Part shown: positions 19,326-29,560 of the stretch, one piece after another
Layout: every line of letters starts with the position of its first letter
How positions within the stretch are numbered: the stretch's first letter is position 1
Origin: Adiantum capillus-veneris
Taxonomy: Eukaryota > Streptophyta > Polypodiopsida > Polypodiales > Pteridaceae
Assembly (NCBI GenBank): GCA_014529385.2
Contig: CM043958.1
Span: 88,266,525-88,323,024 of the forward strand
Length of the DNA: 56,500 bases
Reading direction: 5' to 3'
Made by a program: the position numbers and the translations under genes
Notes under the pieces: model-generated
Told to the model about the DNA's origin: nothing
The model's database searches: none
The model's input: only the letters and a program-made list of their open reading frames with translations

Positions 19326-20332
19326 CCCGACACACCCAAACAATGGGCGCCTGCATGAAAAAAACCCCACTGACATGGCTTGAACTTGGATAAGTGGGTT
19401 AATAAATTCTTGATCTATCCACTGAAATCAGTCATGGCTATTGACTTCTTATTCCAAAAAGTTGTCCTTGATTCCTCTACTTTTTGAACCCCCATGTAGG
19501 ACCCATAGGGGGACTGGCGGTGCCCGTTTTAAAGCCACCCTTAGAATGTTGCCAGCTTTCAAAATAATTCAAATCCCATGAAAATGCATGAGGTTTTACT
19601 CAACTAAGCATTTATCTGCTGGTGCAGAAATATGATTCTGATCCAACAGCTAAAGAGGCAGCTGCAAGAGTCCTTGCTGCAAAACTTGGAGCAGAATCTG
19701 GTCTTAAATTGGCATCAGAATCGTCACAAGCTGATGCTGTCAATGCAGCTTTAGCAGAGGCAGTGACGATGGCAGCTGGTGAAGAGGCCGAGTCAAGTGG
19801 TCTGAGGAGGAGGAGTTCTCGGCAGAGAGCATCCAACAGCACAAACCAGCACGCAACAAGCTCACAAGGTACGAGGTATGATTCCTGGCCGCAAAGTGAT
19901 CAGTCTGCAGGCAAATCTGGTGGTGGTGGGTGGGTAGCTCGATTGGCAGCAATGCTGGTTGGTGAAGACCCCAATCAATGCTATGCTCTGATTTGTAGAA
20001 ACTGCCAAGCACATAATGGTACGTAGCTTTGGAAGTTTTCCTTTCTTGTTTGTTGCATGTCAGGTTTCATAACACAGAAAAGTCTTATTGCTTTCTCAGG
20101 GCTTTCTAGAAAGGAGGAGTTCCCGTTTATTACATACTATTGTCCACATTGTAATTTTCTGAATGGACCTCAACAATTGCCAGAAAGTGAAGGTGGAAAT
20201 GACTCCAAAGAGCTTGTTGTACATGAAAGAATATTGCAACCTGCAGAGAATGGCTTAAATTTTCCGAAGGCTCGAGAACAGTCTTTTGCTACTGTGGACG
20301 GTGATACAGAGGTGTTGAAAAAAGAAAGATGA
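18337..20332 (+). CDS. LNP: Plant Lunapark homologue (ER three-way-junction protein), 5 exons
   Basis: Exons 18337-18600, 18722-18866, 18938-19047, 19628-20018 and 20100-20332 join in frame to 380 aa. Intron boundaries are GT-AG except intron 3 (19048-19627), which starts GCAAGT. Known role of the family: an ER membrane protein that stabilises three-way tubule junctions. Seen here: N-terminal coiled coil with the family block KEEATVHTRMKRRSQTWRKL (residues about 57-76), two membrane helices (about 79-98 and 111-131) joined by a short loop, a second coiled coil (about 139-176, ERQAKINELKERTNYY), a low-complexity linker, then a C4 zinc ribbon (C296, C299, C318, C321) framed by VGEDPNQCYALIC and TYYCPHC. 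Length is normal for plant Lunapark. The start is the first ATG before the conserved coiled coil; a CAG just before it could also be a splice acceptor for a 5'-UTR intron. No frameshift or lost key residue is seen, so the gene looks functional. Confidence 0.93.
19048..19627 (+). other. Lunapark intron 3, GC-AG type
   Basis: The donor CAG|GCAAGT has the strong consensus expected of GC-AG introns; the acceptor is CTGGTGCAG. Phase 0 on both sides and conserved protein text across the junction (QQLIQ | KYDSDP) fix the boundaries. It is the largest intron (580 bp); the others are 121, 71 and 81 bp. Confidence 0.85.
19262..19445 (-). mobile_element. Possible tRNA-derived SINE in intron 3, with 47-C/G tract
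   Basis: On the - strand a box-A-like TTCAGTGGATAGA (19426-19414) is followed about 28 nt later by a box-B-like GTTCAAGCC (19385-19377). Further down come a T-rich stretch and a long G run (C on the + strand at 19278-19324). The box spacing fits an RNA polymerase III promoter. No second copy was found here, so this is tentative. Confidence 0.35.
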
Positions 20333-21535
20333 AGAGCCAATGAGATGGTGGTATGGCTTTGTAATGGAGATGTGCTGTAGATGTCGGAATCCTTCCCATG
20401 AAAGTTGTTTCACAATCCTTTTTCTCTAAGATGTTGAAGGCTGTTCTCAATTTTGTATACAAGAGGTTGGCCCTGAAGTCAGTACCATAGTTTGCAAGGT
20501 AAATATGCATGTTTCGTGCATGGTGTTTTGACACACTAGAAGGTCGAGCTTTCGATTTTACAAATGCAGTTGAAATTGTCCAGCACTGGATTGTCAAATT
20601 GGAGATTGTGTGTGGTCGTCTACCCATGGGTTGCTGCTTCGTGAAGAGTATGGGCAGAATCTTGATTAGCCAAAGACCATATTTTGCACTTTCTATTTTT
20701 TCTCCTCAAAAGTATAACTTCATGCTGGAAAACCTCATTATCAGCAGAGTAGGCCATTGTTTTGTTAATGATCTGGTTACCTTATATGCCAGTGAAGTGG
20801 CTAATGAAGATTCTGTATTGAGTACTTTCAAGATCAAATTTTGAGGTAGTGCATTCTTAGTTGATCATGTGTTACCTATCTATAAGAAATGATATTTTTA
20901 CTGGCACGATGGTTGATTGTGAGACAGTTGTGGAATTGACATGTGCACTTTCTTTGCATATGCTCGTATGCCAAACTTTTGTATTAGTACCCCTTTGTCG
21001 GCATCTTTTGAGGGGTCTCAAAAAATTGGAGCCACCACTTCTAAAGATTTCGTGATGGAATTGTTCGGTTGAGCAAAGACATATCTATACGACGTGTCCG
21101 TTGTACTCTACATCATACGATTTGTTATAATTTGGCGTAATATATGAGCTCTCTATTCCTGTGATGGCTGAATGAATACACAACTTTGGACTTGTGGGTA
21201 GCGAGTGTGAGGCCTGGGCAATGAGATGCTACGATCTGCATTATCCACTTTGTACACGGCTTCACGCTTGCAGAGTGGAGAGTCAAGGCAATAGAGTTCC
21301 TGGATAAAAGTCGATGAGCGGGTCAGACTCATCTGGAACTGAGGGTCTTCCGCAGATCGCTTCAAGTGAAAGTTGCTTTTAATGAACAGAATGCCTTGCA
21401 GGAAAGAGCAGCCTTGTATGAGCAGGTGGTGACTATGCCCCTCTCTGTCTCTGAGTGAAATAGGGCATGCACTTCTGTGTTTGTTATTTGTATGAAGTGT
21501 GTAATTTTGGGCTGGCGAAAATGGCAGCCGGACAG
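20333..21535 (+). other. Lunapark 3' flank, probable 3' UTR then intergenic
   Basis: No conserved coding text follows the stop codon. Short ORFs on both strands lack family motifs. I cannot place the polyadenylation site; no perfect AATAAA stands out in the first few hundred bases. Confidence 0.45.
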
Positions 21536-21629
21536 CTAGCGGGCTGATAATTGTGGAAACTAAATTATGATCGTGGAAACTATCAGTTGTGATGTCATAG
21601 TTTAGTTTCCACAATTATCAGCCCGCTAG
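21536..21629. repeat. Perfect 29-bp inverted repeat with 36-bp spacer
   Basis: Arm 21536-21564 (CTAGCGGGCTGATAATTGTG...) is the exact reverse complement of 21601-21629. A 17-bp partial copy (CTAGCGGGCTGATAATT) recurs at 22733-22749, inverted relative to the second arm. Candidate hairpin, fold-back MITE or transposon termini. Confidence 0.85.
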
Positions 21630-23129
21630 TCCAAAGAGCAAATGAAGTAGATTGGAAGAGCAAAGGAGCCGCCGCGGTCAACCAATGAAGAACAACAATA
21701 GAAGGCAAGAGCATCAAGCCACGGATGATACCAATTTGGAAACAAGTGAGCCAAAGATCAAAATAACAAGAGCAAGTAACAAAGAAGAAGATGAAAACCA
21801 ACAATAATAACACCATGTTAGGTGCATATGCCATTGATGCAAATTTTGCTGATGTCATATACGGGACAAACAATTGGAATACTCAAGATCCATTCACAAT
21901 AAAAGATGGATTTCCCTTCTATGATTCAAGAGTAAGCATCAGTCAAGCGTGCTTCGATAGAAATTGATGTCTCACTTGCTCCTTTTTAAATATGAGAGTC
22001 CAAAGCTCCTTATGTCGTTGATTTTCAAGCTATTCCATATTCAATTGCAACAGTTTTTTTGTAGAACAGGGAACATGTCAAATCTTCTCATAAAAATTTC
22101 CACTCGCTTTTAAATGCTTGAATTAACTATTGAGATATTGGATATCCTATTATATTTGCAATGACAAAGCTTCAGTTGATTTAATTTCAGCCTATTGACT
22201 GGCTTTGAAAGGTTCGCAAACAAATGGGCCATCCTACATCAAACGATGACAAATGATGTATGAATCATACTTCTTGGCACACCATAAACGACACATCCAC
22301 ACCATTTCTTGGGTGCATCATGTACGTAGCAAGGCCTAAAATTCACAGGCATAGTAGAAATTTCTTCTGACATGCAATTTTCCAAGCCCCCTTTCATATG
22401 CTTTGTGTAATGTGATCAACTTACATAAGTTTCCATATATAACTAAATTTAAGGGTACAAACGACAGTTTTGAGATTTTAGCATGTCAAATGACAGGAGG
22501 TATTTTTGAAGCACCTGTTTTGATAGGCAAAATAGCCCTTGATAGGAGAAACATGTGTCAATTTTAGGCCTTGGTACCTAGCATCAATCCATGAACAGGT
22601 CCAACATATACACAAGTTTCCAATACAAAACATCCATGGTATGTCTTCAGAATCTTTGAGCTTCATCCCCCACGTACACTCATTTGAGCCATCACTCAAG
22701 GCTTGAAATCATACATTCACTATCAACTATAGCTAGCGGGCTGATAATTTTGGGTTGGATGCCATGGCCCATGTTGAGCATGGCTTACTTTGCAAATTTT
22801 GTGTGTTTAATATATTATACACTCACAAATTGTGAGTACTGCAAAATCTTCCAAGTGTATTAATTAACATTTCATTTCCATAAAAAAATTCAAGATGTAG
22901 GCAACAACTATATCCGTTTACATTCAATTTGTGTATAAGTATTTGAGCATCAATATTTACAAGGTATAGCCTAAATATTGCATAGGTTATGAATCTCAAA
23001 AATTTATTAGCTCATACTCGTCAATGAATCCAGGAATGATAGGCCATAAATAGGTGGTGCCTCCATATTGTTAGAATCTCTTATCATATCCTGTTACGCA
23101 TACGCCTTCATTCAATAGCTACCTTCTAC
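21630..23129. other. No recognisable gene
   Basis: AT-rich intergenic sequence. A 92-codon hydrophobic ORF on the - strand (21873-21595, two membrane-like stretches) runs into the inverted repeat and has no recognisable family motif. The partial repeat copy at 22733-22749 is the only other structure noted. Confidence 0.4.
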
Positions 23130-23186
23130 CACAAGAAGTTTTGGACAATTTCTCACAATAATTCCCACATTGTGACTTACCTCAAC

Positions 23187-23309
23187 ATCATGAGCTTTTG
23201 TGAGGGAGGCACCGCATACCTAGCTAGGTACGATTCGGGTTGGCTGTCCCTTGCCCCGATCGTACCTAGCTAGGTATGCAGTGCCTCTCAAGCAGAAGCT
23301 CATGATGTT
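23187..23309. repeat. Hairpin inside left terminal repeat
   Basis: CATCATGAGCTT...GGCACCGCATACCTAGCTAGGTACGAT pairs with its near reverse complement ending at 23309; arms of about 54 nt, loop about 15 nt. The core TACCTAGCTAGGTA is itself palindromic. Confidence 0.8.
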
Positions 23310-23409
23310 ATGCATTGTATCAAAAACAATAAAAACGACTCCGTTTCCCTACATGAGAATCTGCTCTTTCATTTTTCCTTTAGCGTTTTCTTCTAAGTTC
23401 TCTTTAGCA

Positions 23410-23418
<9 letters not shown>

Positions 23419-23450
<32 letters not shown>
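23419..23450. repeat. (CT)n microsatellite
   Basis: Short CT dinucleotide run inside the candidate transposon. Confidence 0.85.
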
Positions 23451-23452
<2 letters not shown>

Positions 23453-24189
23453 CTCTCTCGCAATGTTGTGTTCATCTTTCTTAGGTAATATTGTTGCAAA
23501 TATATGTGCTTCGTCATTGCCTGTCTCGTTACGTGCTATAGGTTAACGCATCGTTTTTCTTGTTTTTGAGTGAAATCTTTGAATAAGGAGCACCTTTTAA
23601 TTTTTTTTGAAGCCATATCAAGCAATGCCTTGAAGGCGGAATTCAATAAATTAGCAAGGTTGGGCCTTGTGATCAGGGCTAGAAAAATACATTTTTCCTA
23701 ATCGAAGAAAATAAGGGCAAGCTTGAATTTCTCCCCGTTTTTAGGTCAAAATTTAAAGCTTTGCCTGTGATTGCACTAAAACTTGTGAAAATTTATCGGT
23801 TTTATTCAAGGCAAGCTCAAAATCTAACCATGATTTTAGGATTTCAGCCGGTTAAAATACATTGGACCCCGGTTTTTTTCTAACATTGCTTGTTATACAG
23901 ATCTAGGGCACAAGTTCAAACAACTAGCCCATAGTATTGAAAAACCTTTTAGCATCAGGGCTTACAATAGATTCATATCATGGAAAGCATCCATATTTCT
24001 ATGGGCTCTTGATATTGTAGCATCTAATTGGTATCTTGCACATTTACCTCCTTACCTTTGGTCTTGACGATAAGTGACATGATAATGGCACATGATTAGG
24101 TCACTCACATTAAACACAACTTGTAGTGGCTTGATTTTATGTGAAGCTGCCATGACCATGATCTTGCTATCCCAATGATAAATAGCAGA

Positions 24190-24830
24190 GCTCACTAGCA
24201 TCATTCTTCGAGTCCTCAGCCTCATCCACGATATGCACCTTTACAACAAGCTCAATAGCAATAGCCTCTGCCCTACTTGTCACATCAAAAGTCTCTCTCA
24301 TGTTATTCTTGGCATAATTCGAGTTATGCATCTCTACTACAACCCAAGGCTCATTTTTGAAGGGTGACTCTTATCATTCATTCATTTGAAGGGTAAATTT
24401 TTACATATCCTTCATTAAGCTATATTTACACAAAATTAGAAGGGATACTTAAAGATTTTTCAATATTCTATCCTTCTTTTGAAGGGTAAATTTTTTTTTG
24501 CCCTTCACTGGAAGGTAAAAGTGCCTCCGAAGGGCGTCGAAGCCTTCAAAAATTAGCATTGGCCAAACAACAACAGTCTCTGGACCATCTATCACATCAA
24601 GTCTCCCACATTATCCTCAACCTTATCCAAGCTACGCACCTTAGTTTGTAACCTCAATAGAAATAGCCTCTGAAATACCTGTCACATCAACAATCTCCCC
24701 CACATTGTCTTCAATCTCATTTAAGTTATGCACCTCTGCAAGCCTCCTCCCCCATAGCCTCTACAATACATGTCACATCTACAAGCTCCCGCACGTTGTC
24801 CTCACCACCTTGAGGTGCTGCAACACCCAC
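24190..24830. repeat. Degenerate tandem repeats of about 85-90 bp
   Basis: Three to four imperfect units share ATAGC(A)ATAGCCTCT..., TGTCACATCAA/CTACAAG.CTC, CAC.TT.TCCTCA and TATGCACCTCT/TTAC. On the - strand successive units read like variants of EDNVGEIVDVTGISEA, broken by stops, suggesting a decayed repeat protein. Confidence 0.5.
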
Positions 24831-24933
24831 AATATACATGCATCAATAGGTGCATCACTCTTTTTAACCCCAATTTCACATGCATCATTAACCATATCCA
24901 GAGTTTTCATTAATTGCTACAACCTCCTCACCC

Positions 24934-25087
24934 GTGGGTGTAGAAGGTAAGACAAAGCTCACTTTCTTTGCTCCAAACTATGGATAGCTAGAGACTTTCT
25001 ACTTAATGGAGTGGGTGTAGAAGGTTAGACAAAGCTCACTTGCTTTGCTCCAAACTATGGATAGCTAGAGACTTTCTACTCAATGGA
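24934..25087. repeat. 77-bp tandem duplication
   Basis: 24934-25010 and 25011-25087 are near-identical (GTGGGTGTAGAAGG...CTACTTAATGGA / CTACTCAATGGA), differing at about four positions. Confidence 0.9.
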
Positions 25088-25602
25088 GTCTTCCTCGACC
25101 TTAAAAACACTTGCTTTAGTGCTGCAATGAGCCACACATCCATGCATTTTTTTCTTTTTCTTTTCTACACATGACAATTTACCCAATTACTCATATATAG
25201 AACATGCCCATTTTGATAACATTAAAATCAAAGCAAGAGAGAGTAGAGAGAAGACTTGCAAAATAAAGCTTGCACTTTTTCAATGTCATTGCAATCTTCT
25301 TGTGGTACAAAGAAACCAATGGGAAGCTTAGCCATTGAGATAGAAGTCGAAACAAAAACTAATGAAAATACAAAAGGTAACAAAGCATCAAGGCTATTAC
25401 TAATCGTGCTTAGGCTTATCACTAGGGTACATATTCTTCACGTTGGTTTTCTTTTTGGTGTTAATCGTGTCTACCTCAAAAAATGCTTTTTCTTTGGCAA
25501 CGCGGAGTCATCAATATCCACTGGCTCTTACACAAGAAGATTTGGAAATTTTCTCATGTAAGAAACTGGAGACTTTTTCAGTGTTTTTCATACAATGCAT
25601 AA

Positions 25603-25748
25603 CATCATGAGCTTCTGCTCGAGAGGCACCGCATACCTAGCTAGGTACAATTGGGGCAGCACCGCCCCCCCCACTGGGCCGGCGGTCCCCTGCACCCAAT
25701 CGTACCTAGCTAGGTATGTGACGCCTCCCTCACAGAAGCTCATGATGT
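25603..25748. repeat. Hairpin inside right terminal repeat
   Basis: Inverted counterpart of the left hairpin with the same TACCTAGCTAGGTA cores. Its loop is larger and very GC-rich (about 25650-25695). Confidence 0.8.
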
Positions 25749-25803
25749 TGAGGTAAGTCAGAATGTGGGAATTATTGTGAGAATTTGTTCAAAACTTCTT
25801 GTG

Positions 25804-28379
25804 TTATCTCAACCACTTATGTCGTTGATGAGTCTACCACACTTGATCTATGTTGCATGGTTGCCAAGGCCACCCCACGTTCAAGGAGAAGAAACTAAGT
25901 GTGGATTACATCATCATTGAAGACACTCATTTCTAACCGAACTTTACCATTGACACATGGATCAATTGCGCATGGGGGAAGGCATTGCCAACTTTTTCTT
26001 AGTGATGATGTTGGTTGTAGCTCTTTCACAACTTTCATGGTTACTAGCATTGATGAAATCACCACACTGGACCAATTGCAGACTAGTCTCTCTGCATCCT
26101 CAACAATAGTTTCCTCAACAAATTTCCCCTTACAACCCTAGAGAATTGTTTTGCAAGACAATATTACAAAACATCATAGGCATAGTATGAAATAAAATGG
26201 AAAGCTAATGCCCATCAACACTAGGTAACAATTACTAGTGAGAAGGGTGTTATAGAGTCTATTGTCACTTGCAATGCTACTATCAAGAAAGACGTCAAAT
26301 GGAATTCCAAAATGAGTAAACCCCCCTCCCCCCCACCCCCCCCCAAACTCTTCAAGTTAGAAGCAAGTTTCTATGTGGGAAGCATAAGCCATAATCACGG
26401 TTAACAAATCATGTGCATGGTATTATTTAAAGTTCCATAAGTCATAGATAGGAAACAAAGACAATAATCATCAATCAGTTCCATCTTGATGCTTGTGTTT
26501 ATAAGGCTAAGCATCAATTTTGACCTCTCAAGCACAAGCTTCAGGCAACCATTCAACACACTGACTCTGTACTTTTGGCACATGTGAAAAGAGAACATAG
26601 GGTATACATGTTGGCATGATATATACAAGCATTCAAGGGCACCAAAGTCAAAGTCAAACCCACAACCAATGCAGCTTTTGTACATCCCAAAGAGGTTTTG
26701 AGTTCTTCCTTTACAGGAACAAATGAGGGAAGGGGAATCATTAATGGTAAGTTGATCGTACTCTTAGCTAACTTCTAGAGACTTGCATAAAACTTGATCT
26801 GCTCTTGTGCCTCCACATACAAACTTTCCATGCGTTGCATATGTACTAAACAAAAAGAGGCAATGAACATTGAGGATACGTGATTCATACCCTGAAAACC
26901 AAGAAAAATATTTGCATGTCCTAAATAGGCATGTTAGGCATCTTGTTGAGCAATTGATAGATACTATATACATCACATTTCCTACTGCATACAAAGCTTG
27001 CCAAGAAGTTTGAGGGTATGTGCTATATAACACAAATCCTAACACTTTATAGGTATGTGCTATGTAGTAAAATCCCTGATTCCCACTTCACATGTATGTG
27101 CTATACTTGGTGCTATATAACACCTATCGTCAAACCTCTTGCTACTCACTTCACAGTTATGTGCTATATAGCACAAATACTTCTTCTCAAATCAAGAATA
27201 GAAGTATATATGGAGAGTAATCCTGAAAAATTGAAGACTTTGTCGTCTTTCATAGGATATCATGAAATGAAATCAAAGGTCAAGGTAGTGCCCTCTCAAT
27301 GGAAGCCAATTTCAAAGATGATGGACACCAAAATCCTTCACGAACTAATGTCGACTCCTATACAATGCACAATAACTCTCTTAGAGCTGTTATAGATTAG
27401 ACCATATATATGGGAAGAAGTGGGCAAAACCTTAAAGTTTTGGGATTGAAAATTCCTCTTTAAGATATTCCCTTAGATGACCAAATGGATAAACCGACAC
27501 CAAACAAATCAAAGGCAAAACTAGTATCTATAAACAAGGTGGATGATTAATATGAAGGGAAAGAAGGAATTACCACCTTGCCAATGGAACAAAAAGGGGC
27601 AAGATGATTGCTATACTTGATAGAAGGGCTAGAGTGGTCATTGTCATGAAAGAGATATGGGAGGACTGGGGAACACCAACTCTAAAAGAACAAGAATAAC
27701 TACAACTTGCAAACGTAAACATTGAGAGACCGGTAGGTATGCCCGAGGACTCCACTATGTAAAAATTGCATATAGCATGTGCGAACAAGAGGTATTAAAA
27801 TAATCACTTCCTTGTGTATTTTCAAGTATTATATGTACCCCTTATGCATGCATTTTTGTAAAGAAACTAGCCCTTATGTATGAAAATTTTCACTTTCTCA
27901 ATTAAAACACCCTTTCTGTAAGTACATTTTTTTGTAAATGTACCTAATTATAAATCCCTTATTTTGTTTGCACATGCTATCTTATATATTTCCTAGTGGA
28001 CACCCCGGGTAGGTATGTTAGAATATATTATAATAAGTACATGTATACCTTTGCAATAGTGGGTTTGGAGTGTTAACTCAAGTGGCTCAATTAATAGAGT
28101 TTTATTTTTACAAGTTTATCCTAAATTAGGAGGTCCTAAATTAGCAGATAGGTTGTAGCCCAAGGTTAGCTTCATAAGTCCCCAAGATTTGTGCCAAGGT
28201 CTTGCACTTGAGCTAATTAACAAAAAGGGTAAGTTTATGGTTTTTAATAAATAAATAAAAGGGAAAAGCTAAAGATTAAGGTTAGATTAATCCTTCCTCG
28301 TCTAGTAATTTTACTCTAGTTCTTATTTACTAAGCTTGGCTAGGCCACATGTCCAAGGTAGCATGTGCTTGATTTGTGT
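25804..28379. other. No recognisable gene; cluster of GTGCTATATAGCAC-like palindromes
   Basis: AT-rich sequence with only short unsupported ORFs. At 27017-27174 five variants of TATGTGCTATATARCAC occur, the last (27161-27174) a perfect 14-bp palindrome. A C-rich stretch lies at 26324-26344. Confidence 0.45.
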
Positions 28380-28703
28380 GAACTTAACAAGTGTGTGTGG
28401 TGTCTTCACTTACCTAGAAGAGTCCAAAAGGGGAGGGGGGGGAGAGGGGGGGAGGGGGGGGGGGGGGGGGGGGGGGTGAGGTGATTTTTTTCATGCATGG
28501 AAAGAGGGGACAAGTGTAAGAGCATGCTTAAGCTGCATTATGGAGTGTTCAGACCACATTGGCCAAGTGAGAGCATTCCAACTGAAGATGAGTGCACACT
28601 TGCACAATCATAAAAGGGAGGTCTCATTGGATTCTTGGCTCTCTTTCTCCTCTCACGCACTCTCTCAAGTACCCAAGTTGGAAAAGCAAGCCCCCCCCCC
28701 CCC

Positions 28704-28736
<33 letters not shown>

Positions 28737-29560
28737 GCGAGCTCTAAATACGGCAAGCTATATTCTCAAGCTCTTAGCTATGGATGAAAATTTAAGCCAA
28801 TGCAAGTTTCTCCTTCTTCATCTCTACTATTCTATCACACTAAGCTATGCTAAGAGTTTTCTCAAAGCAAATGTACATGGAGTATCCATTCTTTTGCTTG
28901 AAAAATACTTCTTTTCACATTCATCTACCTCTTTCCTCGCAATTCCTTTCTCCTTGCTGAGGTGTTTAGGGTTTGGAAAGGAGAGTCATACCATGGTATC
29001 TTGAATAAAACTATCTTCTTGATTTAATAAAGTCTCCACAAGAGCACACTCATGTATTGTAACAAAGATTTCTTTTGAGAGAATTATAATACAAGTCCTT
29101 TTGGAGGGGGAACCGGCTCTAAGCAAATCCACTCCTTATCAAGTTGTCAATCTTAATTGGGTATTCTCTTTGAATTATGTGCACAATTCTAGTGTTTTTA
29201 ATGTGTAATTGTTCAAAGAAATCAACCCGGCATAGCCTATAGTCTCTTCTCTATCTTTCTCTTAAGAAAAACTTTATCCTAGCTAAATTTTACTGAATCT
29301 TAAAGTAAAATTAAATTCTCTGATGTTGATATTAGAGTTGATGTTTCTCTTTTCTTGCCTAAGAAGAGAGGTCCTTGAGTAATCTATGAAAGTATGGAGT
29401 TTCTCATTGCAATAGGGTAAGTGGAAGCGGGATTCATTATCTTGGTTGATATGCCCATTTACAGGGTACAGGGTGTTGACACCATTGGGATCTATGGTCC
29501 TAATAATGGAATCTTTTGGGACTTGCCTACACATAAGGCTGAAAGCAGGTTTTGGCGGTA
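28380..29560 (+). mobile_element. Decayed LTR and leader of a gypsy-B-related element
   Basis: From about 29321 the text matches the region just after the 5' LTR of gypsy B: a primer-site remnant (TTGATATTAGAG, compare TTGGTATTAGAG at 39483), then TTCTCTTTTCTTGC.TAAGAAGAGAGGT, a GGGTAAGTGG block, and GGTCCTAATAATGGA near 29505. Upstream, to about 28380, lies diverged LTR-like sequence with G-rich (28430-28476), poly-C (28691-28705) and CT (28706-28734) runs. No interior genes remain. Confidence 0.6.
28430..28476. repeat. G-rich tract
   Basis: About 47 nt of nearly pure G with a few A; a strong candidate for G-quadruplex structure. Confidence 0.9.

Larger units (their letters stand above)
23130..25803. 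mobile_element. Candidate DNA transposon with about 240-bp terminal inverted repeats
   Basis: 23130-23368 is matched by the reverse complement of 25550-25803, starting CACAAGAAGTTTT on both sides and continuing through CTCACAATAATTCCCACATT, CAACATCATGAGCTT and TATGCATTGTAT. Each repeat contains its own long hairpin. The 2.2-kb interior has only decayed text. Long terminal repeats recall Mutator-like elements, but no clear target duplication was found. An inverted segmental duplication is the alternative. Confidence 0.6.

Noticed and set aside
28085-28210. tRNA gene or SINE suggested by a box-A-like GGCTCAATTAATAGAG
   Set aside because: No acceptable box B at a suitable distance and no cloverleaf.
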